A program made the position numbers and the translations under genes. 64,000 nucleotides of DNA. It comes from Oceanococcus sp051252075 (GTDB lineage Bacteria > Pseudomonadota > Gammaproteobacteria > Nevskiales > Oceanococcaceae). Below the pieces are notes generated by a model. That model made no database searches. It was given only the letters and a program-made list of their open reading frames with translations, and was not told the origin of the DNA. The stretch is taken from positions 3,668 to 67,667 of the forward strand of contig JBPOFU010000006.1 in the NCBI GenBank assembly GCA_051252075.1, given 5' to 3'. This document shows, piece after piece, positions 1 through 7,173 of the stretch (the first letter of the stretch is position 1; the number at the start of each line of letters is the position of its first letter).

Positions 1-1
1 G

Positions 2-64
2 TTTGCTTGTGAGGATCAACTGCGCATCATCGATAGAACGACGTACCAAAAGGTCGTTCAGTGA
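2..64 (+). CDS. cheR: CheR chemotaxis methyltransferase, C-terminal tail (partial)
   Basis: Only the last 20 codons are in the window, reading FACEDQLRIIDRTTYQKVVQ and then TGA. The short beta-strand ending (R-T-x-Y-x-K-V) resembles the extreme C-terminus of CheR protein-glutamate methyltransferases, which add methyl groups to chemoreceptor glutamates. The stop overlaps the GTG start of cheD (GTGA), as expected for a translationally coupled cheR-cheD-cheB operon. The assignment rests mainly on this context because the SAM-binding domain lies outside the window. Confidence 0.65.
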   Translation, partial: FACEDQLRIIDRTTYQKVVQ

Positions 65-693
65 ATGGCTACTCACATGCACGCAAGATGCCCAGTGATG
101 TTGAATTGTTGGGGACTGGTACGGCGAACTTTATCTATAGAGACCGTCACTTTTCTACAGAAGCGATCAAGGTGCTTCCGGGCGAATATTACGCGACAGG
201 AAGCGAGATTATGATCGTGACCTTGCTGGGGTCGTGTGTCGCGGCCTGTCTTCGCGACAGCCGAGCCAAAGTTGGCGGCATGAACCATTTTCTGTTGCCA
301 CATGACAACAGCCAAGACGCCAAATCGGGGGCTCGTTTTGGGGCCTATGCCATGGAAGTTCTGGTCAATGCGCTGCTGGGGATGGGCGCGCATCGCGACA
401 CACTGGAGGCCAAAGTTTTTGGTGGCGCCAATGTCGTGCGCAGTATGACGAGCAGCACGGTTGGGCAGGACAACGGTGTCTTTGTTTTAGATTTTCTTAA
501 GCAGGAAGGTATTCGCATCGTTGCAGAGGATTTGGGCGGCGAGCGGCCACGGCGTGTGCATTATTTCCCTCGCACCGGTCAAGCCATGGTCAAGCTGTTG
601 GGAGAAGTTGAAACTCAACAGATTCGCCAGGCTGAAAGCGCCTTGGAGAATCGGGCGGCCCAGATTGCCGGTGAAGTGGAGTTATTCACATGA
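61..693 (+). CDS. cheD: CheD chemoreceptor glutamine deamidase
   Basis: A 210-residue CheD. The family deamidates (and may demethylate) specific glutamines of chemoreceptors in the cytoplasm to set receptor sensitivity. The catalytic cysteine sits in LGSCVAACLRD (about residue 60) and the catalytic histidine in MNHFLLPHD (about residue 78), both intact. The GTG at 61 overlaps the upstream stop; an in-frame ATG at 88 (MPSDVELLG) is an alternative start. The protein ends in GEVELFT, nearly the same tail as the chemoreceptor encoded two genes downstream. The stop overlaps the cheB start (ATGA), so the genes are coupled. Family identity is very secure; the exact start is not. Confidence 0.95.
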   Translation: MNGYSHARKMPSDVELLGTGTANFIYRDRHFSTEAIKVLPGEYYATGSEIMIVTLLGSCVAACLRDSRAKVGGMNHFLLPHDNSQDAKSGARFGAYAMEVLVNALLGMGAHRDTLEAKVFGGANVVRSMTSSTVGQDNGVFVLDFLKQEGIRIVAEDLGGERPRRVHYFPRTGQAMVKLLGEVETQQIRQAESALENRAAQIAGEVELFT

Positions 694-1760
694 GCAGTAT
701 TAAGGTGCTTGTCGTGGACGACTCGGCCTTGGTTCGCCAATTGCTCACCGAGTTGCTCAGCAGTGACCCTGCAATTGAGGTGGTCGGCAGTGCCGCTGAC
801 CCTTTTATGGCGCGCGACAAAATCAAGCAACTCAACCCGGATGTGTTGACGCTGGATGTCGAAATGCCACGCATGGATGGGCTGAAGTTTCTTGAAAATA
901 TTATGCGCTTGCGACCCATGCCCGTAGTCATGGTTTCCTCCCTGACGCAAAAGGGGGCGCAGACCACCTTGAGCGCGCTGGAGTTGGGCGCTGTGGATTT
1001 TGTGGCGAAACCCACATTGGGTGTCGCTGAAGGCTTACAAGCCAGCGCGGATGAACTCATTGAGAAGGTCAAAATTGCGGCAGTCAGTAAGCCGCAACAG
1101 CGCAGCGATCGCTTGCCGGAGCAGCGACAAACACCAGCCGCCGGCCGCATCAAATATGAAACCACTGATCGCCTTGTGGCCATTGGTGCGTCCACCGGCG
1201 GGACAGAAGCGGTGCGTGTGGTGTTGAGCCACTTGTCGGCCGATTCCCCAGGCATCGTGATCGCGCAGCACATCCCTGAGGCGTTTAGCGCGTCGTTTGC
1301 CGAACGTCTTGATGGTGCGTCGGCAATAGCTGTATGCGAAGCCGAAAATGGCCAAGAGATCCGTCCCGGTCATGCTTATGTGGCGCCTGGGGATGACCAT
1401 CTTCAGGTTGTGCGTAGTGGCGCACGTTGGAAATGCCAGCTGAGTAAATCGGAACCGGTCAATCGTCACCGTCCTAGTGTGGATGTGCTGTTTGATTCGG
1501 TGGCCAAGAATTGTGGCAACAACGCCTGCGGCATTTTACTGACCGGCATGGGTGATGACGGCGCACGTGGCTTGAAAAGCATGCGCGATGAGGGCGCTTT
1601 CACCGCGGTTCAGGATGAGGCCACCAGCGTGGTTTGGGGTATGCCCGGCGCTGCGTGGAAGTTGGATGCGGCGTGTTGCCAATTGCGTCTATCGGATGTG
1701 GCCAGCGCTATTGAAAAATTTGCCCGCAAGGGCTCAAGACACTGCATTGCGGGTCGATAA
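690..1760 (+). CDS. cheB: CheB protein-glutamate methylesterase/deamidase response regulator
   Basis: A 356-residue, full-length CheB. Residues 1-120 form a receiver domain with acidic-pocket Asp10/Asp11 and phospho-acceptor Asp56 (LTLDVEMPRMDG). The C-terminal methylesterase domain (about 165-350) has the catalytic serine in IGASTGGTEA, histidine in AQHIPEAFS and aspartate in GMGDDGARG. Phosphorylated by CheA, it removes methyl groups from receptors and gives adaptation together with CheR and CheD. The gene overlaps cheD by 4 nt and ends 21 nt before the chemoreceptor gene. Nothing in the motifs suggests loss of function. Confidence 0.97.
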   Translation: MSSIKVLVVDDSALVRQLLTELLSSDPAIEVVGSAADPFMARDKIKQLNPDVLTLDVEMPRMDGLKFLENIMRLRPMPVVMVSSLTQKGAQTTLSALELGAVDFVAKPTLGVAEGLQASADELIEKVKIAAVSKPQQRSDRLPEQRQTPAAGRIKYETTDRLVAIGASTGGTEAVRVVLSHLSADSPGIVIAQHIPEAFSASFAERLDGASAIAVCEAENGQEIRPGHAYVAPGDDHLQVVRSGARWKCQLSKSEPVNRHRPSVDVLFDSVAKNCGNNACGILLTGMGDDGARGLKSMRDEGAFTAVQDEATSVVWGMPGAAWKLDAACCQLRLSDVASAIEKFARKGSRHCIAGR

Positions 1761-1781
1761 GCAGATTATGGAGAACACACA

Positions 1782-2978
1782 ATGAAAGCTGATTTCAAAC
1801 CGCTCATTTTGCCGTTGTTGGCAACGATGGCTCATGCAGTGAGTGCACTAGCGCCGATTCCTGCTCCTTTGCTTTGGATGACCATGGCTGCGGCTGTGGG
1901 TTCCTGGGGTTGGTTCTTATGGAGCGTGCAGCGTGGCCAAGTGCAAATCCATGTGGCCGGTGAGGATTACGTGGGTACGCAACAGGCTGAAGAAGACAAA
2001 GCGCATTACGAACAATTGCTGCGTGATACCCAGCATATGGCGGAAGGCGAAATTTCATCTTTGCGCGGAGAAATGCAACGGGTGCACGATCTCGTTGCTG
2101 AAGCAGTTCGCGATATCGGCGGCAGCTTTGATGAAATTCAACGTCATTCTCATGCGCAAGAGGGTGAGATGCGGCGCATCGTTGAGGAAGGTGACAGTGG
2201 GGCGCTCGATCTACGCGGATTCGCCTCCCGTGCCGGTGAACTCATGACCCAGTTGGTGGACGTATTAGCGCAAGAAAGCGCCCACAGCGCGCAAAATGTT
2301 GATCGCATAGACGATATGGCCGGACATTTAGACGCCGTTTTTGAATTGTTGGAGGATGTGAAATCCATCGCCGATCAAACCAACTTACTGGCACTGAATG
2401 CGGCGATTGAAGCCGCCAGAGCCGGAGACGCCGGGCGCGGTTTTGCGGTAGTGGCAGAAGAAGTGCGTAGTTTGTCGGAGCGCTCAACCAGTTTTAACGA
2501 TCAGATTCGCAAACGCGTGCATGACTCACGCGAAGCCATGGCCAAAGTACGTGGCGCGGTTAAAGACATGGCAGCACGTGATATGCAGGCCAGTCAGGAC
2601 GCGAGCAATAAAGTGGAGTTTTTGGTTGGTCAGGCCGACGGCATCAATCGCGCATTGGCGGAAGCCATAGGTCAAGTATCCGCTTGCGGTGAGCGCATCG
2701 CAAGCGCAGTAAATAACGCGGTTCGCTCTTTGCAGTTTGGCGATATCACTACGCAAGCGGTCACTGCGGCCTATGCGCATTTGGATCGTTTGTCAGATAT
2801 GCGTGGCGAGGCAGGTGCGCTGCAGGGCGGCATGCACCCGGCAGCAGCGCCTCAGCAACGAGAGCAACTGGCTCAAGCCAGCGAGCGTTTGGCGCCTAAG
2901 CAAGAGGCGTGGAGGCAGCAGCCACACAAGCCGGTGAACCAGCAGTCGATGAACTCAGGTGCGGTGGAGTTGTTCTGA
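1782..2978 (+). CDS. Methyl-accepting chemotaxis protein with membrane hairpin and no periplasmic domain
   Basis: A 398-residue chemoreceptor. Residues about 7-24 and 29-47 look like two closely spaced membrane segments joined by a Pro-rich turn, so there is essentially no periplasmic loop and no HAMP domain. A long coiled coil follows, with the signalling hairpin tip ADQTNLLALNAAIEAARAG (about 200-220) and GRGFAVVAEEVRSLSERS, which binds CheW/CheA. A later SLQFGDITTQAV motif is common in chemoreceptors of this class. The tail ends GAVELF, echoing CheD. Its place directly after cheR-cheD-cheB suggests it is adapted by those enzymes. The stimulus is not evident; an internal or membrane-state signal is an inference. 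Confidence 0.88.
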   Translation: MKADFKPLILPLLATMAHAVSALAPIPAPLLWMTMAAAVGSWGWFLWSVQRGQVQIHVAGEDYVGTQQAEEDKAHYEQLLRDTQHMAEGEISSLRGEMQRVHDLVAEAVRDIGGSFDEIQRHSHAQEGEMRRIVEEGDSGALDLRGFASRAGELMTQLVDVLAQESAHSAQNVDRIDDMAGHLDAVFELLEDVKSIADQTNLLALNAAIEAARAGDAGRGFAVVAEEVRSLSERSTSFNDQIRKRVHDSREAMAKVRGAVKDMAARDMQASQDASNKVEFLVGQADGINRALAEAIGQVSACGERIASAVNNAVRSLQFGDITTQAVTAAYAHLDRLSDMRGEAGALQGGMHPAAAPQQREQLAQASERLAPKQEAWRQQPHKPVNQQSMNSGAVELF

Positions 2979-2994
2979 CAGGCTCGTAATCTCC

Positions 2995-3000
2995 TATAAT
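2995..3000 (+). promoter_or_regulatory. Perfect -10 hexamer TATAAT upstream of pcnB
   Basis: TATAAT sits just after the chemoreceptor stop. A -35 is weak: candidate TTGTTC lies 19 nt upstream. If used, transcription would begin near 3007, immediately before the hairpin at 3011-3029. The hairpin would then be a 5' leader structure rather than a terminator. Confidence 0.4.
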
Positions 3001-3010
3001 CAAAACCAGT

Positions 3011-3036
3011 GAACCCCATTACGGGGTTCTTTCGTT
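3011..3036 (+). terminator. Hairpin GAACCCC/GGGGTTC with T-rich tail between chemoreceptor gene and pcnB
   Basis: Perfect 7-bp stem GAACCCC (3011-3017), loop ATTAC, GGGGTTC (3023-3029), followed by TTTCGTTTG. It fits an intrinsic terminator for the chemotaxis operon. It lies inside the longest reading frame of pcnB, which argues for a downstream pcnB start. Confidence 0.55.
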
Positions 3037-3062
3037 TGTGGAGCCTCGTTATTAGCGATCCA

Positions 3063-4403
3063 GTGCGGATTCCCCGTCCGGAACACAGCATATCCCGTTC
3101 ACGACTCAGTCGTGCCGCGTTGCAGACTTTGTATGGTCTCAAGGACGCAGGCTATGAAGCCTTGCTGGTAGGAGGCGGTGTACGTGACTTGCTGGTGGGT
3201 TTGAATCCTAAGGATTTTGACGTGGCCACCAATGCCGAACCCGAGCAGGTGCGTGACGTATTTCGCCGTAGCCGGCTGATAGGTCGCCGCTTTCGTCTCG
3301 CCCATGTGCGCTTTGGGCCGGAAATTATTGAAGTCGCAACGTTTCGGGCCGCACCACGCAGCCCAGACGAAGAAGATGTAGACGAAATTCATGCGGTTGA
3401 TGAAGCGCTGCAGAACGATGAACCGACCAGCAGTGATGAAGATCATCTATTGGATGAGCGTGGTCGTATTTTGCGCGACAACGTCTACGGCAATATGGAA
3501 CAAGATGCGTTTCGCCGTGATTTCACCATCAATGCCCTGTATTACGACATTCGTGATTTCGCGGTGGTGGATTATGTCGGCGGGATGCAGGACTTGGCTG
3601 ACAAAAAAATTCGCCTGATAGGCGACCCGGTCACTCGCTATCGAGAAGACCCGGTTCGCATGCTGCGCGCTGTGCGTTTTGCCAGCAAATTAGGATTTGA
3701 AATTGAACAGTCAGCGGCTGAGCCTATTGCGGAACTCACCGGTTTATTGGCCGATGTGCCGCCAGCGCGCTTGTTTGACGAGATGATTAAGCTGTTGCTA
3801 AGTCCGCAGGGTGAGGCCAATTTTGATGGCATGTCTAACTTTGGTCTGTTCCAGGTTTTGTTTCCTACGGTCGCTTCTGCGATAGAGAATGATGACAGCG
3901 GAGCGACTGAAAAACTGATTCGTCTGGCTTTGCAAAGCACCGCGAAACGTATGGGCGAAGATAAGCCGGTCACGCCATCGTTCATATACGCAGCCATGTT
4001 GTGGCGACCGGTTTGTCGGGCCATGCAGGCCTTGCTTGATAGTGGCACGCCGGCAGCCCCGGCCATGGCACAGGCGGCCAGTGCCGTGGTGTCAGAGCAA
4101 TGTCGCACAGTTGCGATTCCTAAGCGCTTTTCGGGCATGTGCGCGGATATGTGGCACTTACAAGCGCGCTTTGAATCCCGCCGAGGTAAGCGCCCTTACC
4201 GCATGCTGGAGCACAAACGATTTCGCGCTGCCTATGATTTTCTCTTGTTGCGGGCCGAAATCGGTGAGGTCGAACAGGAATTAGCGGATTGGTGGACGCG
4301 TTTTCAAGAGGTCGATGAATCGGAGCGTGAAGACATGATTCAAGCCGCTCCATCAGGCCCTAAGCCATCAGGCCGTCGTCGTAAGCGCAGACGGAGCGCT
4401 TAA
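3063..4403 (+). CDS. pcnB: Poly(A) polymerase I
   Basis: Class II nucleotidyltransferase that adds 3' poly(A) tails to RNA and promotes its decay. The N-terminal catalytic motif is LLVGGGVRDLL followed by PKDFDVAT, with the catalytic Asp pair. ENVYG-like RDNVYGNMEQDAFRRDFT and the conserved YREDPVRMLRAVRFA segment follow. The C-terminus is Arg/Lys-rich (SGRRRKRRRS), typical of PcnB and not of CCA-adding enzymes. The frame is open from GTG 3009 (464 residues), but that stretch contains a terminator-like hairpin. Family similarity begins at IPRPEHSISR, so GTG 3063 is preferred; TTG 3036 is possible. No strong ribosome-binding site decides it. folK follows 42 nt later. Confidence 0.93.
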   Translation: MRIPRPEHSISRSRLSRAALQTLYGLKDAGYEALLVGGGVRDLLVGLNPKDFDVATNAEPEQVRDVFRRSRLIGRRFRLAHVRFGPEIIEVATFRAAPRSPDEEDVDEIHAVDEALQNDEPTSSDEDHLLDERGRILRDNVYGNMEQDAFRRDFTINALYYDIRDFAVVDYVGGMQDLADKKIRLIGDPVTRYREDPVRMLRAVRFASKLGFEIEQSAAEPIAELTGLLADVPPARLFDEMIKLLLSPQGEANFDGMSNFGLFQVLFPTVASAIENDDSGATEKLIRLALQSTAKRMGEDKPVTPSFIYAAMLWRPVCRAMQALLDSGTPAAPAMAQAASAVVSEQCRTVAIPKRFSGMCADMWHLQARFESRRGKRPYRMLEHKRFRAAYDFLLLRAEIGEVEQELADWWTRFQEVDESEREDMIQAAPSGPKPSGRRRKRRRSA

Positions 4404-4445
4404 GTCCATGTATCGCATCTTGCGAGCTCAGCATCACGGGCGTGC

Positions 4446-4958
4446 ATGCTGAGCTGGATAGGCTTGGGCAGCAATCTAGGAGATTCTTCGGTTTTGCTGC
4501 AAGCTGCTGTGGCGGACTTGGCCTGCCTGCCCGCGAGTGAGCTGATTGCGGTTTCGCCATTTTATCGCAGTAAAGCCTTGCAGTCGGCAACAGAGACTCA
4601 AGCCCAACCTGACTATTGCAATGCGGTAGCTGCCTTACAAACCGATTTGGCACCACAAGTATTGCTTGATGCCTTGTTGCGGATAGAGCGTCAGCATGGT
4701 CGCGATAGGCGAGATGAACGCCGTTGGCAATCCCGCAGCCTGGATTTGGATTTGCTGGTGGTGGGCGATCAGCATCAGCAAACGGCGACTTTGAGCTTGC
4801 CGCACCCGGAGCTGCACAAACGAGATTTTGTGTTGCAACCGTGGTCGGATTTGGCCTCAGGGATGTCGATTAACGATCAAGGAATGCTTGCGGAATGCTT
4901 GCATCGATTGGAGAGTGCTCCGCTGCAAAGCTGGGCGCGGACTATTCCATTATCATAA
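4446..4958 (+). CDS. folK: 2-amino-4-hydroxy-6-hydroxymethyldihydropteridine pyrophosphokinase
   Basis: A 170-residue HPPK, which transfers pyrophosphate from ATP to 6-hydroxymethyl-dihydropterin in folate synthesis. Visible signatures are the N-terminal GLGSNLGD, the ATP/metal-binding segment RDRRDERRWQSRSLDLDLLV with its two metal-binding aspartates, and LPHPELHKRDFVLQPW. Its position between pcnB and panB is the arrangement I know from many gammaproteobacteria. Length is close to the family norm of about 160. No defect is visible. Confidence 0.96.
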   Translation: MLSWIGLGSNLGDSSVLLQAAVADLACLPASELIAVSPFYRSKALQSATETQAQPDYCNAVAALQTDLAPQVLLDALLRIERQHGRDRRDERRWQSRSLDLDLLVVGDQHQQTATLSLPHPELHKRDFVLQPWSDLASGMSINDQGMLAECLHRLESAPLQSWARTIPLS

Positions 4959-4979
4959 GCGGTTCCATCGGAGAATTTC

Positions 4980-5807
4980 ATGTACCCATCAACATCTGAT
5001 GACAGCGTCCGCCCCCTTACGCTGCAAGACTTTGCACGCATGCGTGATGACGGTGAGAAGATCGCGTGTCTGACTGCTTACGACGCAAGTTTCGCTAAAT
5101 TGGAAGATGCCGCCGGGGTCGAATGGGTGCTGGTTGGCGATTCCTTGGGAATGGTTATTCACGGCCAGCCCAGCACAGTTTCAGTAACCATTGACGATAT
5201 CGTTTATCACTGCCGCGCTACGGCGCATGGCTTGCAGCGTGGATTTTTGGTTGCGGACATGCCGTTTCTGAGTTTCTCCACTCCCGATGAGGCCATATTT
5301 AACGCCCGTCGTTTGATGCAAGAAGGTTTTGCCAAAATGGTGAAACTGGAAGGCGGCGCGGTGCAGGCGGAAATCGTCGAATTTCTCACTGCACGTGGTG
5401 TGCCGGTCTGTGGGCACTTGGGCTTACGTCCTCAGCTCATTCATAAACTGGGTGGCTTTAAGGTTCAGGGTCGCGATGACGCGGTTGCAGCAGAAATGGA
5501 AGAAGACGCGCGGGTGTTGGTTGAGGCTGGCGCCGATATGCTGCTGTTGGAATGCGTACCAAATTCTTTGGCGCGCCGCATCACAGAAGCTTCGCCGGTT
5601 CCGGTCATCGGCATTGGCGCTGGGCCCGACGTAGACGGTCAAATTCTGGTTCTGCACGATATTTTGGGTGTGAGTCGCGGTCGTAGGCCGCGCTTTGTGC
5701 GTGATTTCCTCGATGCAGGAGGCGATGTCGAATCGGCCATAGCGAGATACGTAGCCGCTGTGAAATCGGGCGAGTATCCAGATAGTTTGCATACTTTCGG
5801 CGGATAA
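4980..5807 (+). CDS. panB: 3-methyl-2-oxobutanoate hydroxymethyltransferase
   Basis: A 275-residue ketopantoate hydroxymethyltransferase, first step of pantothenate (coenzyme A precursor) synthesis, using methylene-tetrahydrofolate to hydroxymethylate alpha-ketoisovalerate. Motifs include LTAYDASFAKL, VGDSLGMVIHGQPSTVSVT (metal-binding Asp), MVKLEGG, GHLGLRPQ and IGIGAGPDVDGQILVLHDI. It starts 21 nt after folK and ends 6 nt before panC, so folate and pantothenate genes appear to share a transcript. This makes sense because PanB consumes a folate cofactor. Confidence 0.97.
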   Translation: MYPSTSDDSVRPLTLQDFARMRDDGEKIACLTAYDASFAKLEDAAGVEWVLVGDSLGMVIHGQPSTVSVTIDDIVYHCRATAHGLQRGFLVADMPFLSFSTPDEAIFNARRLMQEGFAKMVKLEGGAVQAEIVEFLTARGVPVCGHLGLRPQLIHKLGGFKVQGRDDAVAAEMEEDARVLVEAGADMLLLECVPNSLARRITEASPVPVIGIGAGPDVDGQILVLHDILGVSRGRRPRFVRDFLDAGGDVESAIARYVAAVKSGEYPDSLHTFGG

Positions 5808-5813
5808 CAACGC

Positions 5814-6668
5814 ATGAAGCGCATACATCAGGTCGAGGGTTTGAGAGAAATCGTTCGCGCCTGGAAGCAGTCTTCGCAGCGCGTGGGGTTCGTTCCCACT
5901 ATGGGCAATCTGCATGACGGTCACCTGTCCTTGATCGATGAGGCCCAGCGGTGTGGTGAGCGGGTAGTCGTCAGCATTTTTGTGAACCCTTTGCAGTTTG
6001 CCAAAGGCGAAGATTTTGGCGCTTACCCACGAACATTCGACGAAGATTGCCGAAAATTAGAGCAGCGAGGTGTCGACGTGGTGTTTGCGCCCAGCGATGC
6101 CGAGATGTATCCACGTGGTCGCGAGTCGCTGACCCAGGTCGTTGTTCCTGGCCTATCTGAATTACTGTGTGGCGCTCACCGTCAAGGACATTTTGCAGGT
6201 GTCGCTACGGTGGTGAATTTGCTGTTCAACTTGGTGCAGCCCGATTTTGCCGTTTTTGGGCAAAAAGACTATCAGCAGTTGGCTGTTATTCGCCGAATGG
6301 TTGCAGATCTGCAAATGCCGGTCGAGATTATTGGCATGCCAACTCGGCGCGAAGAGGGGGGCTTGGCGATGAGTTCTCGCAATATCCACCTCAGCGCAGA
6401 ACAGAGAGATAAAGCGAGCGCGATATATGCCTCCTTGAATTTTATTGCGGCCTCGCTAAAGCGCGGTGATCGCGATTTCTCAGCGCTGGAGGCGGCAGGC
6501 TTGGATCACCTACGTAAAGCGGGCTTAAAGCCCCAGTATCTATGTGTTTTGGCCCCGGATTTAAGCGCCCCGGATGATGCGGCGCAGCAATATGTGGTGC
6601 TGGCTGCTGCTAAAATGGGTGACACTCGTTTGATCGATAACTTGAGTGTTGACTCTAGCGGCGCTTGA
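5814..6668 (+). CDS. panC: Pantoate-beta-alanine ligase (pantothenate synthetase)
   Basis: A 284-residue PanC, which condenses pantoate and beta-alanine with ATP through a pantoyl-adenylate. It has the nucleotidyl-transferase HIGH-like motif in PTMGNLHDGHLSLIDEA, the FVNPLQF motif, FGQKDYQQLAVIRRMV and the SSRNIHLS loop. Length matches the family (about 280). It sits 6 nt after panB. The following panD supplies beta-alanine, so the three genes cover the whole branch except ketopantoate reduction (panE or ilvC, not in the window). Confidence 0.97.
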   Translation: MKRIHQVEGLREIVRAWKQSSQRVGFVPTMGNLHDGHLSLIDEAQRCGERVVVSIFVNPLQFAKGEDFGAYPRTFDEDCRKLEQRGVDVVFAPSDAEMYPRGRESLTQVVVPGLSELLCGAHRQGHFAGVATVVNLLFNLVQPDFAVFGQKDYQQLAVIRRMVADLQMPVEIIGMPTRREEGGLAMSSRNIHLSAEQRDKASAIYASLNFIAASLKRGDRDFSALEAAGLDHLRKAGLKPQYLCVLAPDLSAPDDAAQQYVVLAAAKMGDTRLIDNLSVDSSGA

Positions 6669-6719
6669 AGCGCTCGCGTTCGCCCGCTAAAATCGCCGGT
6701 TAGTCAGCCTCCTATTTGG

Positions 6720-6757
6720 CTGTGAATCCCTTAACTCACAGAAATCTAAAGAGATTT
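6720..6757 (+). promoter_or_regulatory. Paired short inverted repeats in the panC-panD gap
   Basis: The 101-nt gap before panD holds CTGTGA (6720-6725) with TCACAG (6736-6741), and then AAATCT (6742-6747) with AGATTT (6752-6757) and extra Ts. The first resembles an operator-like repeat; the second is a weak AT-rich terminator-like stem. No function can be assigned from sequence alone. Confidence 0.25.
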
Positions 6758-6769
6758 TTTGAGGTTCAT

Positions 6770-7150
6770 ATGCAAGTCACACTGTTAAAAGCCAAACTCC
6801 ACCGCGCCTGCGTTACTCATGCGGAATTGGACTACGAAGGCTCGTGCGCCATCGATGGTGATTTGCTCGATGCCTCGGGTATCCGCGAATACGAACAAAT
6901 CCAGATTTACAACTTGGGTAATGGCGAGCGTTTCGAAACTTATGCCATCCGTGCGGAAAATGGATCACGCATCATTTCGGTAAACGGTGCTGCGGCACAT
7001 AAAGCGCGGGTAGGCGATCGGGTCATCATCTGTGCTTATGTGGGCATGAGCAATGCTGAGGCCGAAGTGTACAAACCGAAGCTGGTGTACTTGGACGAAA
7101 ACAATTTCGTGACAGGTACGCGCAATACCATTCCGGTTCAAGCGGCATAA
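6770..7150 (+). CDS. panD: Aspartate 1-decarboxylase proenzyme
   Basis: A 126-residue pyruvoyl enzyme converting L-aspartate to beta-alanine. The self-cleavage site Gly24-Ser25 is present in DYEGSCAIDG; Ser25 becomes the pyruvoyl group. The catalytic Lys9 (LLKAKLHRA) and YNLGNGERFETYAI are conserved. ATG 6770 is chosen because it gives the standard MQVTLLKAKLH start and has GAGG 5 nt upstream. A longer in-frame reading from 6716 is not needed. It belongs to the pan cluster, though separated from panC by about 100 nt with inverted repeats. Confidence 0.96.
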   Translation: MQVTLLKAKLHRACVTHAELDYEGSCAIDGDLLDASGIREYEQIQIYNLGNGERFETYAIRAENGSRIISVNGAAAHKARVGDRVIICAYVGMSNAEAEVYKPKLVYLDENNFVTGTRNTIPVQAA

Positions 7151-7173
7151 GCTGAATTACGACTGACCTGACC

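Noticed and set aside
686..1273. 195-codon minus-strand frame opposite cheB
   Set aside because: It lies entirely over cheB, whose receiver and methylesterase motifs are intact; the antisense peptide has no recognisable features.
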